Assembly (NCBI RefSeq): GCF_025751495.1
Contig: NZ_JAOWKZ010000001.1
Span: forward strand, 627,920 to 691,919
Length of the DNA stretch: 64,000 nt
DNA from: Albidovulum litorale
GTDB taxonomy: Bacteria; Pseudomonadota; Alphaproteobacteria; Rhodobacterales; Rhodobacteraceae
Direction: 5' to 3'
The notes under the pieces are model-generated. The model made no database searches. It was not told the origin of the DNA and saw nothing but the letters and a program-made list of their open reading frames with translations. Positions 9,014 to 17,526 of the stretch are shown here, one piece after another. The first letter of the stretch is position 1. Every line of letters begins with the position of its first letter. Both the position numbers and the translations under genes were made by a program.

Positions 9014-9937
9014 TTAACCCTGCGGGGTCATTGCCCGGCGCTGACGGTCGCGTTCGAGACCAAGCTGGCGTTCGCGCCAGATGATCAGGATGCCGGCGAA
9101 GACAACAAGCGCCGCGCCACCCAGAACGATGCGCGTCGGAACTTCGTCGAAGACGACATAACCGACCCCGAGCGCCAGCAACATCGAGGCATATTCAAAG
9201 GGCGCGATCACCGATGCATCGGCGTGGCGATAGGACGAGGTCAGCAGGACCTGCCCCAGCCCGCCAAACAGCCCCGCCCCGATCAGCATGGCTGCACTTG
9301 CCGGATCAGGCATGGTCCAGCCGAAGGGCAGCGAGATCAGCGACAGAAGCGCGGAGTTGACCGAGAAGTAGAAGACGATGGCGCTGACCTTCTCCTCGGC
9401 CACAAGACGCCGGACGAAGACCTGCGCAAGTGCGGCAAAGATCGCGCCCACAAGAACCACGATCGCACCAAGAGCCTCGGTCGCACCAAGTTCGCCCGCA
9501 GAGAGTGCTGTCAGGCGCGGCGAAAGAATGATGAGAACGCCCGCCATGCCGATCGCGACAGTGAAGATGCGAAACATCCGGACATTCTCACCCAGAAACA
9601 TCGCAGCAAAAACGACCGTCAGAAGGGGCGCGGCATAGCCGATCGCCGTGACTTCGGGCAGGGGCAGAAGTCCGAGCCCGGCAAAGCCGAATCCCATGGC
9701 CACCGTACCCATCAATCCGCGCCAGAAATGGCCCAGCGGATTGCGGGTGGCGAGGCCGGATTTCAGCCCACGCGTCGCGATCAGCCAGATCAGGATCACC
9801 GGAATGGCGAAAGCAGAGCGGAAGAACACCGCCTCGCCCGGCGGAACGGCGTGCGAGGCCGCCTTGATCAGGCTCGCCATCGTCATGAAGACGGCGACCG
9901 AACAGAGTTTCAGGGCAATGCCGCGCAATGGATTCAT
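9014..9937 (-). CDS. DMT superfamily (EamA) permease
   Basis: A 307-aa inner-membrane protein with about ten hydrophobic helices and the two EamA repeats typical of drug/metabolite transporters. Visible features are the opening LCSVAVFMTMASLIKAA, the mid-protein inter-repeat region and a short charged C-terminus (WRERQLGLERDRQRR). An AAGGAAGG motif lies 5 nt before the ATG. The substrate cannot be deduced. It is convergent with dtd, and rpmB lies upstream on the same strand with its own terminator. Confidence 0.88.
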   Translation of the reverse strand: MNPLRGIALKLCSVAVFMTMASLIKAASHAVPPGEAVFFRSAFAIPVILIWLIATRGLKSGLATRNPLGHFWRGLMGTVAMGFGFAGLGLLPLPEVTAIGYAAPLLTVVFAAMFLGENVRMFRIFTVAIGMAGVLIILSPRLTALSAGELGATEALGAIVVLVGAIFAALAQVFVRRLVAEEKVSAIVFYFSVNSALLSLISLPFGWTMPDPASAAMLIGAGLFGGLGQVLLTSSYRHADASVIAPFEYASMLLALGVGYVVFDEVPTRIVLGGAALVVFAGILIIWRERQLGLERDRQRRAMTPQG

Positions 9938-10031
9938 GGGCGCCTTCCTTCGCGCCAGAGAAACCCCGAGCGGCGGCGAAGTGCAAGGTCAAAGCTCCTG
10001 ACCACGGCAGACAGGGGCTCTAAAATGAAAA

Positions 10032-10049
10032 GCCCCGCCGAAGCGGGGC
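10032..10049 (-). terminator. Rho-independent terminator of rpmB
   Basis: On the minus strand this is a GC stem GCCCCGC with a TTCG loop (10039-10042) and arm GCGGGGC, followed by TTTT (complement of 10028-10031). It lies about 25 bp after the rpmB stop. This is a textbook intrinsic terminator. Confidence 0.9.
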
Positions 10050-10073
10050 CAATCCATCACCGATCAAGGGCAA

Positions 10074-10361
10074 TCAGGCCGCGGCCTGCGCCTTTGCGAT
10101 GTCTTTCTTGATCTTCAGCGCTTTGGACGACAGCTCTTCGTCCTTCGCCTTGGCGAGGAAAGCGTCCAGACCGCCGCGGTGATCAACCGAGCGCAGGGCA
10201 GCCGCCGAAATACGCAGCTTGAACGACTGGCCGAGCGAGTCCGAGATCAGGGTGACATCGTTCAGGTTCGGCAGGAAACGGCGGCGCGACTTGTTGTTCG
10301 CGTGGCTCACGTTGTTGCCCGACATCGGGCCCTTACCGGTCAATTCGCAAACGCGCGACAT
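10074..10361 (-). CDS. rpmB: 50S ribosomal protein L28
   Basis: A 95-aa L28, a large-subunit protein. The family opening [29 protein letters not shown] is split here by its recognisable parts: [15 protein letters not shown] and RRRFLPNL. The C-terminal [13 protein letters not shown] helix is also typical. The ATG at 10361 follows an AGGA motif; a longer in-frame extension upstream has no family similarity and was rejected. The gene is monocistronic, with the terminator at 10032-10049. Confidence 0.97.
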   Translation of the reverse strand: MSRVCELTGKGPMSGNNVSHANNKSRRRFLPNLNDVTLISDSLGQSFKLRISAAALRSVDHRGGLDAFLAKAKDEELSSKALKIKKDIAKAQAAA

Positions 10362-10602
10362 GGTTTCGTTCCTTGTTTCTCGAGCCTCCGGGCCCGTCAT
10401 CCACATATCATATAAGGGCCCCGCACGGCAGAGCCCCGAATTCCGTCCGCGCCATTTACGGCCTACGCCGAGCGGCGTCAAGCGATTCATCCCCTGCATT
10501 GGCGTAGCTCGCCGCACCGAAAATCGCACCGTGACATCCGCCGCCAAACCAAGTGATCAAAAGTATTTGGTGTCACCGGTTTTTTGAAACGGAAAATTAT
10601 GC

Positions 10603-10632
10603 TCTAATTACGACATAAATGTCGTAATTAGA
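10603..10632. promoter_or_regulatory. 30-bp perfect palindrome (14-2-14) upstream of the stress protein/BCCT operon
   Basis: Arms TCTAATTACGACAT (10603-10616) and ATGTCGTAATTAGA (10619-10632) are exact complements around AA. The element is AT-rich in GC-rich surroundings and ends 82 bp before the stress protein ATG. The intergenic gap from rpmB is about 350 bp, and this palindrome is its main feature. Its length and symmetry fit a dimer or tetramer operator (TetR, MarR or GntR type). No regulator gene is adjacent. Confidence 0.6.
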
Positions 10633-10714
10633 CAAATCGCGTCGATCATGGCGACACAAGGCCAGACGCAAAGCCAAATGCTCCACCACAGGGCATGGCA
10701 GCAAGGAGGGCAGA

Positions 10715-11131
10715 ATGTTCAGAAAAATCATGGTTCCGGTGGATCTCCGCCATACTGAAAGCATGCAGAAGGCCCTAAGCGTTGCCGCCGATCTGGCACG
10801 GCATTACTCGGCGAGCGTGTGCTACGTCGGCGTCACAGGATCGGAACCGAGCGAACTGGCTCACCGACCTGAGGAGTTCGCGGAAAAGCTCAAGAAGTTT
10901 GCAGAGGGCGAGGCGAAAGAGCGCGGTCACACAGCAACCTCGCACATGGTGATCAGCCATGACCCCACGACAGAGCTTGACGACGCTCTGAGCCGCGCCC
11001 TGGCAGAGACCGGGGCTGACCTCGTGGTCATGGCAACGCATCTGCCGAACGTGACGGATTACATCTGGGCCTCGCACGGGGGGACGCTCGCGATGCATTC
11101 GAACGCATCCGTAATGCTCGTGCGTGGATAA
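10715..11131 (+). CDS. Universal stress protein, UspA family
   Basis: A 138-aa single-domain UspA fold protein: MFRKIMVPVDLRHTES at the N-terminus and a C-terminal GADLVVMATHLPNVTDYIWASHGGTLAMHSNASVMLVRG region, cited here by its parts (VVMATH, GGTLAMHSNASVMLV). The latter resembles the ATP-binding G-x2-G-x9-G(S/T) loop in degenerate form. An AAGGAGGG sits 4 nt before the ATG. The BCCT transporter gene follows after 30 bp, so the pair is likely co-transcribed. A Usp next to an osmolyte carrier recalls TeaD with the TeaABC ectoine importer of Halomonas. Confidence 0.88.
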   Translation: MFRKIMVPVDLRHTESMQKALSVAADLARHYSASVCYVGVTGSEPSELAHRPEEFAEKLKKFAEGEAKERGHTATSHMVISHDPTTELDDALSRALAETGADLVVMATHLPNVTDYIWASHGGTLAMHSNASVMLVRG

Positions 11132-11161
11132 TAACAGGACAGGAACAGGGAGGCGACCGAC

Positions 11162-12802
11162 ATGACGGAACAGGATACCAACCAGGGCATCCCGGTGCCG
11201 GAAGGCGATGCCGGACTTATCGAAACCGACTACACGATCGGTCAGGACAACGTGGAGGGCCAGCTTGGTCCCTTTGGCTTTGACGTACACAACCCGGTCT
11301 TTATGGTGTCCGGCCTTTCGATCGTCGCCTTCGTCTTCTACGCGCTGGCGTTGCCCGAACAGGCCAGCGCGGTTTTCGGCTGGCTACGGCCATGGCTAAC
11401 CTCCACCTTCGACTGGTTCTTCCTCGGCGCGGCCAATATCTTCGTTCTCTTCTGTCTGTTCCTCATCGTCAGCCCATGGGGCGCGGTCCGGCTGGGAGGA
11501 AAGGAAGCGACGCCCGACTACACCTATATCGGCTGGTTCGCGATGCTGTTTGCCGCCGGGATGGGGATCGGTCTGATGTTCTTTGGCGTTCTGGAACCCG
11601 TCTATCACATGGCAATTTCCGAGCCGCTCGGCGTACCTTCGCCGATCGCGGAAGACGGATCGATCATTCCCGAGAACGTGGAAGCCGCCAAGAAGATGGG
11701 ACTGGCGGCCACGATCTACCACTGGGGTCTGCACCCGTGGGCGATCTACGCCATCGTGGCGTTGGCGCTGGCCTTGTTCACGTTCAACAAGGGCCTGCCA
11801 CTTACGATCCGCTCGGCCTTCTACCCGATTTTCGGCGATGCGGTCTGGGGATGGGTCGGCCATGTCATCGACATCCTGGCTGTCTTCGCGACACTATTCG
11901 GCCTTGCCACTTCACTCGGCTTCGGCGCGCAGCAGGCCAATGCGGGGCTTGAGCATATATTCGGCATCCCGAACAACGTCTCCGTCCAGGTCGTGCTGAT
12001 CACTGTCATTACGGCGGTGGCCCTTATCTCGGTCCTGCGCGGCCTCGATGGGGGCGTGAAGGTCTTGTCCGAGATCAACATGGGCATTGCGGCGCTGTTG
12101 CTGGTCTTCGTGCTGCTGGCCGGACCGACAATGACGATCTTCGGCGACTTCCTCGCGGGCCTCGGCGCCTATGCGGCCGATATCGCGCCGCTGTCGAACC
12201 CGTTCGGGCGTGAGGATACTGGCTACATGCAGGGCTGGACAGCCTTCTACTGGGCCTGGTGGATCAGCTGGTCGCCCTTCGTCGGCATGTTCATCGCCCG
12301 CGTGTCGCGCGGTCGTACAGTGCGCGAGTTCATCATCTGCGTGCTCCTGATCCCCTCGCTCGTCTGTGTCCTCTGGATGGCGGTCTTCGGCGGCGTGGCC
12401 ATAGACCAGGTGCTGACCGATCCGACGGCAAGCGCGGTGAAGACCTATGTCATCGACAGCTATGTGCCGGAACTTTCGCTCTTCGCGATGCTGGAAGGGC
12501 TGCCCCTTGCATCCATCACCTCCTTCATCGGGATCGTGCTGGTCATCGTCTTCTTCGTGACTTCGTCGGACTCGGGCTCGCTTGTCATCGACACGATCAC
12601 GGCGGGCGGCAAGGTCGACGCGCCGCTGCCGCAGCGGGTCTTCTGGTGCACATTCGAGGGTGCGGTCGCCATCGTGTTGCTGATCGGCGGCGGGCTAGGC
12701 GCGCTTCAGGCCATGGTCATCTCAACCGGTCTGCCGTTCACGCTTGTGCTTCTGTTGATGTGCTGGGCAATCTTCAAGGGGCTGACGAGCGAAAGCCGGT
12801 AG
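11162..12802 (+). CDS. BCCT family betaine/carnitine/choline-type transporter
   Basis: A 546-aa inner-membrane carrier with about 12 helices. The BCCT signature is present: [30 protein letters not shown], here noted as [10 protein letters not shown] and [12 protein letters not shown]. The glycine stretch [14 protein letters not shown] of helix 3 is also typical. Such carriers import glycine betaine, choline, carnitine or ectoine with Na+ or H+. A hydrophilic N-terminus of about 45 residues precedes helix 1, and the C-terminus is short, so no long BetP-like osmosensory tail is present. It lies downstream of the Usp gene, 30 bp apart. Confidence 0.95.
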   Translation: MTEQDTNQGIPVPEGDAGLIETDYTIGQDNVEGQLGPFGFDVHNPVFMVSGLSIVAFVFYALALPEQASAVFGWLRPWLTSTFDWFFLGAANIFVLFCLFLIVSPWGAVRLGGKEATPDYTYIGWFAMLFAAGMGIGLMFFGVLEPVYHMAISEPLGVPSPIAEDGSIIPENVEAAKKMGLAATIYHWGLHPWAIYAIVALALALFTFNKGLPLTIRSAFYPIFGDAVWGWVGHVIDILAVFATLFGLATSLGFGAQQANAGLEHIFGIPNNVSVQVVLITVITAVALISVLRGLDGGVKVLSEINMGIAALLLVFVLLAGPTMTIFGDFLAGLGAYAADIAPLSNPFGREDTGYMQGWTAFYWAWWISWSPFVGMFIARVSRGRTVREFIICVLLIPSLVCVLWMAVFGGVAIDQVLTDPTASAVKTYVIDSYVPELSLFAMLEGLPLASITSFIGIVLVIVFFVTSSDSGSLVIDTITAGGKVDAPLPQRVFWCTFEGAVAIVLLIGGGLGALQAMVISTGLPFTLVLLLMCWAIFKGLTSESR

Positions 12803-12888
12803 CTCGTTCACCGGGAAAGAAAGAGATGCGTCGCCCGTTCGGGCGATGCATTCTGGACAGTGGCTTTGGCGCACCGCATGATGCGCCC

Positions 12889-13503
12889 ATGCCGCACGAT
12901 CACCCAGACCACCCGCATTCGCTTCTGCCCTCCGACCCAGCCCTCCGCGTAAAGGCGCTGGAGACAATCCTTGTCCGCAAAGGGCTGGTCGATCCGGCTG
13001 CGATGGACGAAATCCTCGACACCTACGAACGGAAAGTCGGCCCGCATCTGGGTGCCAAAGTCGTGGCGCGGGCGTGGAGCGATCCGGCCTTTCGTGACCG
13101 GCTTCTGGCCGATGCCACCGCCGCGATTGCAGAGCTCGGCATCTCGGGTCGACAGGGGGAACATGTCGTCGCGGTGGAGAATACGCCCGACACCCACAAC
13201 ATGGTCGTCTGCACGCTCTGCTCCTGCTATCCGTGGCCTCTGCTCGGCATCCCGCCCGCGTGGTACAAATCCGACGCCTACCGGGCGCGGGCGGTTCGCG
13301 AACCGCGCAAGGTGCTGGCAGAGTTCGGCGTGAGCCTGCCAGACGGGCAGAAGGTGCGGGTGTGGGATTCGACCGCCGAGGTCCGCTATCTGGTTGTGCC
13401 GATGCGTCCGGAAGGGTCCGAAGGGCTGGACGAGGCGGCCCTGTCTGATCTTGTCAGCCGCGATTCGATGATCGGAACCGGTCTTGCGGGGGCGTCGAAA
13501 TGA
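12889..13503 (+). CDS. nthA: Nitrile hydratase alpha subunit, cobalt type
   Basis: NthA with NthB hydrates nitriles to amides. The 204-aa protein carries the metal-site motif VCTLCSC at residues 107-113. The three Cys are C108, C111 and C113; two are normally oxidised to sulfinic and sulfenic acids. Thr rather than Ser after the first Cys is the mark of cobalt enzymes. [15 protein letters not shown] follows as expected. The His-rich opening [11 protein letters not shown] supports the ATG at 12889; an in-frame ATG 21 codons upstream is the alternative. The stop overlaps nthB as ATGA. Confidence 0.95.
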   Translation: MPHDHPDHPHSLLPSDPALRVKALETILVRKGLVDPAAMDEILDTYERKVGPHLGAKVVARAWSDPAFRDRLLADATAAIAELGISGRQGEHVVAVENTPDTHNMVVCTLCSCYPWPLLGIPPAWYKSDAYRARAVREPRKVLAEFGVSLPDGQKVRVWDSTAEVRYLVVPMRPEGSEGLDEAALSDLVSRDSMIGTGLAGASK

Positions 13504-14171
13504 CCCGGGTCCATGACATGGGCGGACGCTACGGCGATCCTGCCGTTATCCCCGAACCGCAGGGCATAGTGCCCATCGGCCCCGAATGGCACCGCAAGGC
13601 GCTGGCGCTGACGCTTGCGGCAGGAGGCCTTGGCGCATGGTCGATCGACACGTCGCGCCATGCCCGCGAAAGCCTGAGCCCCAAGGACTACGCGCGCTTT
13701 TCCTATTATGAGAAGTGGATGGCGGCCTTGGCCGATCTGCTGGTGGAAAAAGGGCTGGTCACAAAGGACGAGCTGGCCGCAGGCACTGCCGAGCCTGCGG
13801 GGGCCCACCCGAAACTCTTCCGGGCGGAGGCTGTTGGTCCGGCGCTGAAACGGGGCAGCCCCTATACTAGGCCCGGCGCCGAACCGGCCTTTGCGCCCGG
13901 TGACCGGGTGCGCACCCGCCTGCCCGCCCGCAATGCCGATATCCCCGGCGGCCATACAAGACTGCCCGCCTATGCCGCCGGTCAGACCGGCACCGTTATC
14001 CTCAGCCACGGCGCGCATGTCCTGCCCGACGCCAACGCCCATGGGCTCGGCGAACGGCCCGAGCCGCTCTATACCGTCGCCTTCACCGCCGCCGATCTCT
14101 GGGGCGAAGCCGAAGGCGAAGGCGACGAGGTCACGCTCGACCTCTGGCAAAGCTATCTGGTCCCGGCATGA
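13500..14171 (+). CDS. nthB: Nitrile hydratase beta subunit
   Basis: A 223-aa beta subunit. The opening [17 protein letters not shown] and the [29 protein letters not shown] region (noted as [12 protein letters not shown] and [10 protein letters not shown]) match the family. The SH3-like C-terminal domain contributes Arg residues that contact the oxidised Cys of the alpha subunit. It overlaps nthA by 4 nt and the activator gene by 4 nt, giving a tightly coupled alpha-beta-activator operon as in Pseudomonas putida cobalt enzymes. Confidence 0.95.
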   Translation: MTRVHDMGGRYGDPAVIPEPQGIVPIGPEWHRKALALTLAAGGLGAWSIDTSRHARESLSPKDYARFSYYEKWMAALADLLVEKGLVTKDELAAGTAEPAGAHPKLFRAEAVGPALKRGSPYTRPGAEPAFAPGDRVRTRLPARNADIPGGHTRLPAYAAGQTGTVILSHGAHVLPDANAHGLGERPEPLYTVAFTAADLWGEAEGEGDEVTLDLWQSYLVPA

Positions 14172-14479
14172 CGCCGCCGTCCCGCTTCGACGAGCCTTGG
14201 CAGGCGCAGCTTTTCGCGCTGACCGTCGCGATGAGTGAGGCCGGACATTTTACCTGGGCCCGATGGGCCGAGGCTTTCGGCGCGACGCTGAAGGCGATGG
14301 GCACCGACCGGCTGCTTGATGGCGGGGCCGATTACTACGCCGCATGGCTCACGACGCTTGAAGGATTGCTGGACCGCTCGGGCCATGCACCCGTGGACGA
14401 AGCCGCGGCCACAAAGGCCGCGTGGGAGCGGGCCTATCTTGCCACGCCCCACGGTCAACCTGTCCAGTTGCCCGGTTGA
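14168..14479 (+). CDS. Nitrile hydratase accessory/activator protein, P14K-like
   Basis: A 103-aa protein resembling the N-terminal part of nitrile hydratase beta subunits: FDEPWQAQLFALTVAMSEAGHFTW and WAEAFGATL, then YYAAWLTTLEGLL. These match the P14K/NhlE-type activators that carry the alpha subunit and insert cobalt by subunit swapping. It overlaps nthB by 4 nt, so stoichiometric production is likely. No cobalt transporter or amidase gene follows; the next gene is convergent. Confidence 0.88.
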   Translation: MTPPSRFDEPWQAQLFALTVAMSEAGHFTWARWAEAFGATLKAMGTDRLLDGGADYYAAWLTTLEGLLDRSGHAPVDEAAATKAAWERAYLATPHGQPVQLPG

Positions 14480-14485
14480 TTGCGA

Positions 14486-15280
14486 TTACCGCAGCGACCG
14501 GAACGCCCCGGGCAGGTTGTTCGCCGGATAGGCACTGCCAACCAGAAACTGCATGCGCGGATTGCCCTCTTCATATTCTGGGTCCAGCACCTGAACATTG
14601 AAGAAACAGGCCGGAGACTTGCCATCCGACCCCTCACTTCGGCCGCAGGCGGTGCGGGTACCGACCCGGACGCGCAGCGCGATCGCCTCGCCGCCCGGAA
14701 TATTCAGCGAGACATCCACGACCTTGTTCGGATCGGAACTGTCGGTGCCGCCAACGAAAAGCGAGGACTCGTTCGCCCGGATCACGGACCGCACGACGAC
14801 GATCCGGAATTCATCCTCGCGCGGGTGCAGGATCAGGTCTGGATTGTTGCCCGCCGTCACCTGTTCCTGCACATAGTTGGCAAGCGCGGTGATGGTGTTG
14901 TTGTAGTCTTCGCGCAGCGCCCCCTTGGCCACGAATTGCGACTTGGCGCCGATCGAGGCCTTGATCAGCCCCTCCTTGCCAAAGAGCGATTCCGGCAGGC
15001 CGGAGATGCCCATCTCGGCCACGTTGGTCGAGGAGACATCACCCGCCGAAACGCCACCCGGCGTGGTCGGCGTCAGCGCCAGCGTATCAAGGAATTCCAG
15101 CCGGTTGGTAGCAGTGTTCCACAGGAAGGTGGAGCCCGGCTCATAGAGACCGGCATTCTGGGTGCCGAGCCCGGCGGCGTTCGAGAACTGGAAATTCGCG
15201 CTGACCATGGAAGCGTCGGGGCGACAGGCCGTAAGCGCGAGGGCTGCACAGAATACAAGCGGGAAACGGATCAATGTCAT
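14486..15280 (-). CDS. Hypothetical lipoprotein
   Basis: A 264-aa exported protein with lipobox LTAC (lipidated Cys at residue 19 from the start chosen). An ATG three codons upstream (15289) is equally possible; neither has a good Shine-Dalgarno. The mature part has a Thr/Gly-rich stretch (TPTTPGGVSAGDVSSTNVA), a basic helical middle and a beta-rich C-terminal half with VVDVSLNIPGGEAIALRVRV. Two Cys (in TACGRSEG and PACFFNV) could form a disulfide. No family is recognised. Confidence 0.75.
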   Translation of the reverse strand: MTLIRFPLVFCAALALTACRPDASMVSANFQFSNAAGLGTQNAGLYEPGSTFLWNTATNRLEFLDTLALTPTTPGGVSAGDVSSTNVAEMGISGLPESLFGKEGLIKASIGAKSQFVAKGALREDYNNTITALANYVQEQVTAGNNPDLILHPREDEFRIVVVRSVIRANESSLFVGGTDSSDPNKVVDVSLNIPGGEAIALRVRVGTRTACGRSEGSDGKSPACFFNVQVLDPEYEEGNPRMQFLVGSAYPANNLPGAFRSLR

Positions 15281-15372
15281 TGGAACCATCCATCAATTTT
15301 TTCAAAAAACCGATGGCAGAGTAGCACGAAATCGCAAATTCGTCTTCTTAGGGGATTCCCGCCCTTCCGGGC

Positions 15373-15624
15373 CTATTCCGCGATCCTGAACACCTTGTCG
15401 CGGGCGGTTTCACCCCGGATCAGGGTCAGGCGGGATTTGGGAACACCCAGCGCCTTGGCCAGAAGCTTTACGACAGCGATGTTGGCCTTGCCGCCTTCCG
15501 GCACCACGGTAACATAGATACGGATCGTGCCATCCTCGGCCACAATGGCATTGCGCGACGCCTTCGGAGTGACGCGCACGGTAATCTCGGCACCGGGCCG
15601 TGACAGATGGCTGAGATCGCTCAT
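15373..15624 (-). CDS. DUF167 (YggU-like) family protein
   Basis: An 83-aa small domain of the DUF167/YggU type. The core ITVRVTPKASRNAI, then IRIYVTVVPEGGKANIAVVKLLAKALGVP (noted as VTVVPEGGKAN and LLAKALGVPKSRLTLIRGE) is the family signature. Function is unknown; the fold is small alpha/beta. The ATG at 15624 begins MSDLSHLSRPG. A longer in-frame extension overlaps the divergent nitroreductase gene and was rejected. Confidence 0.9.
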   Translation of the reverse strand: MSDLSHLSRPGAEITVRVTPKASRNAIVAEDGTIRIYVTVVPEGGKANIAVVKLLAKALGVPKSRLTLIRGETARDKVFRIAE

Positions 15625-15730
15625 ACCATCTGTTAACCGCTCCGCGCGCGGCGCACCAGTTGTGACCGAAGCCGCTTGACCCCGCCGCCACTCTGGCCAA
15701 GTGTGCCGCCCATAATGAACGGAGGCCTCA

Positions 15731-16309
15731 ATGCCCGTCCCCAATCCCGCCGCGATGGAGTTCTTCCTGACCCGCCGGTCGCGGCCCGCCAAGATCCTGC
15801 GCGCACCCGTTCCGACGCGCGAGGAACTCGAACCGATCCTAACGGCGGCGGCGCGGGTGCCCGATCACGGCAAGCTGGAGCCATGGCGTTTCATCGTGTT
15901 GGAGAAAGCCGCGCTGACGCGGCTTGCCATGCTCGCAGAAACACGCGGGGCAGCGATGGGGCTGGACCCTGACCGGGTGATCAAGGGCGTGATGCAACTG
16001 GCCGATGCCGATCTGGCCATTGCAGTCGTGCATGTCCCCCGCACCACCGAGAAAGTTCCCGAAATCGAGCAAATCCTGTCGGCGGGGGCGGTCTGCCTGA
16101 CGCTGGTGAATGCCGCGCTCGCCTCCGGATGGGGGGCTTCGTGGCTGACCGGCTGGCATATGCATGACGGAGAATTCTGCCGCGAGGGGCTGGGGCTTGC
16201 CGAAGGCGAATGGGTGGCGGGCCTGATTCATATAGGCACCGAAACCAATACGCCGCCGGATCGTCCGCGCCCTGATATCGCGGCCATCACCACCTGGGTA
16301 AACGAATGA
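15731..16309 (+). CDS. Nitroreductase family protein (YdjA-like)
   Basis: A 192-aa FMN-dependent nitroreductase-fold protein. The opening MEFFLTRRSRPAKILRAPVPTREEL and the VPDHGKLEPWRFIV loop (FMN-binding Arg and substrate pocket) match compact YdjA-type members. GWGASWLTGW and the C-terminal GLIHIGTET are also conserved. It reduces nitro or quinone compounds with NAD(P)H; the physiological substrate is unknown. GGAGG precedes the ATG by 5 nt. The stop overlaps the EI24 gene start as ATGA. Confidence 0.9.
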   Translation: MPVPNPAAMEFFLTRRSRPAKILRAPVPTREELEPILTAAARVPDHGKLEPWRFIVLEKAALTRLAMLAETRGAAMGLDPDRVIKGVMQLADADLAIAVVHVPRTTEKVPEIEQILSAGAVCLTLVNAALASGWGASWLTGWHMHDGEFCREGLGLAEGEWVAGLIHIGTETNTPPDRPRPDIAAITTWVNE

Positions 16310-17001
16310 TCTTCGGCGATTTTCTCAAGGCGTTGGGTCAGCTTGGCGACAGGCGCTTTCTCAAGGTCGTCGGTCTGGGCGTACTTCTGTCGCTGGCCTT
16401 GCTCTTCGGGGTCTATGTGCTCTTCGTTCAGGCGCTGGACTGGATCACACCCGATACGCTGACCCTGCCCTGGCTCGGCGAAGTCGCGTGGGTCGACAGC
16501 CTGATTGGCTGGGGTTCATTCTTCCTGATGCTGGGACTGTCGGTCTTCCTCATGGTGCCGGTGGCTTCGGCCTTCAGTGGGCTTTTCCTCGACGATGTCG
16601 CGCAGGCGGTGGAGGACCGCTACCATCCGACCCTGCCCCGCACGCCGCGCCTGCCCATCATGGACACATTGATCGACAGCGTGAATTTCTTTGGCGTTCT
16701 GGTCGCGGTGAACCTGCTCGCCCTTCTGCTTTACGCCTTTGTCGGCCCCTTCGCGCCTTTGATGTTCTGGGCGGTGAATGGCTATCTTCTGGGGCGTGAA
16801 TATTTCCAGATGGTCGCGATGCGGCGGCTGGGACGGCAGGGCGCGCGCGATCTGCGCAAGCGCCATGCCGGTCAGGTCTGGATCGCGGGCATGCTGATGG
16901 CGGCCCCCCTGTCGATCCCGCTTGTCAATCTGGTGATCCCGGTTCTGGGCGTTGCGACCTTCACGCATCTCTTTCACCGGCTGAAGAACCAGCGCGGCTG
17001 A
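16306..17001 (+). CDS. EI24/CysZ-like membrane protein
   Basis: A 231-aa inner-membrane protein of the EI24 domain family (which includes CysZ). It has about four to five hydrophobic segments (residues about 20-45, 65-90, 125-160, 190-215) separated by a charged loop (AVEDRYHPTLPRTPRLP). FWAVNGYLLGREYFQMVAMRR is a family motif (GYxxGREYF). CysZ is a sulfate channel, but many EI24 proteins are uncharacterised. It is coupled to the nitroreductase gene by a 4-nt overlap. Confidence 0.85.
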   Translation: MIFGDFLKALGQLGDRRFLKVVGLGVLLSLALLFGVYVLFVQALDWITPDTLTLPWLGEVAWVDSLIGWGSFFLMLGLSVFLMVPVASAFSGLFLDDVAQAVEDRYHPTLPRTPRLPIMDTLIDSVNFFGVLVAVNLLALLLYAFVGPFAPLMFWAVNGYLLGREYFQMVAMRRLGRQGARDLRKRHAGQVWIAGMLMAAPLSIPLVNLVIPVLGVATFTHLFHRLKNQRG

Positions 17002-17003
17002 GC

Positions 17004-17423
17004 TCATCCGCCGCCCGCGACCTCATTCTGAAGCGCGATCAGTATCTGCATGGCCTCATCGGCCCTGTCCGACGGAACGAAGACGTGATCGTGGTGATAG
17101 GCCGCGACCATGTTGCAGGGGATGCCCTGCCCTGCCAGCGCGCCCGCAACCGCTGCCGTCAGGCCAACATCGTCCAACGCCGAATAAACCTTCAGCGTGA
17201 TACAGCGCATCGGATTGGCCGCATCGAAACCGGCGCCTTGGGCGATTGACTCGGGCAGGATCAGCGACATGCCCTCATCTTCCCGGTAGGTCGCGACCGC
17301 GTTCGGGGCGAGCGACTGGCCGAGCTCATCATCCGGCGTCGATATAAACACGTATTCGCCGTCCCGAAGGACCGGCGCCATGTTACCGATCATGTCTTTT
17401 GCCGTGCGCGATATCACCGGCAT
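17004..17423 (-). CDS. ACT domain protein (COG3602 type)
   Basis: A 139-aa protein with two parts. The N-terminal MAPVLRDGEYVFIST, then ATYREDEGMSLILPE belong to the COG3602 family. The C-terminal ACT fold follows as TLKVYSALDDVGLTAAVAGALAGQGIPCNMVAAYHHDHVFV (noted as SALDDVGLTAAVA and VAAYHHDHVFVP). ACT domains bind amino acids; the ligand here is unknown. It is convergent with the EI24 gene (2-bp gap) and followed upstream by the carD terminator. Confidence 0.85.
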   Translation of the reverse strand: MPVISRTAKDMIGNMAPVLRDGEYVFISTPDDELGQSLAPNAVATYREDEGMSLILPESIAQGAGFDAANPMRCITLKVYSALDDVGLTAAVAGALAGQGIPCNMVAAYHHDHVFVPSDRADEAMQILIALQNEVAGGG

Positions 17424-17478
17424 GGCGACCTCCCATTGTGTTACGCCCGCCCGCGTAATCCCCTATGGCAAAAGCAAA

Positions 17479-17504
17479 GACCGCAGAGGCCAGCCTCTGC
17501 GGTC
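17479..17504 (-). terminator. Rho-independent terminator of carD
   Basis: Arms GACCGCAGAGG (17479-17489) and CCTCTGCGGTC (17494-17504) pair perfectly around a 4-nt loop. On the minus strand they are followed by TTTGCTTTTGCC. The hairpin lies 22 bp after the carD stop. Confidence 0.85.
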
Positions 17505-17526
17505 CGTACTTTAACGCTTCAAAATA

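Noticed and set aside
9224-10111. Long plus-strand frame opposite the DMT permease
   Set aside because: It is antisense to a clear membrane protein gene, is rich in Arg/His/Asp as expected of a shadow frame, and has no family.
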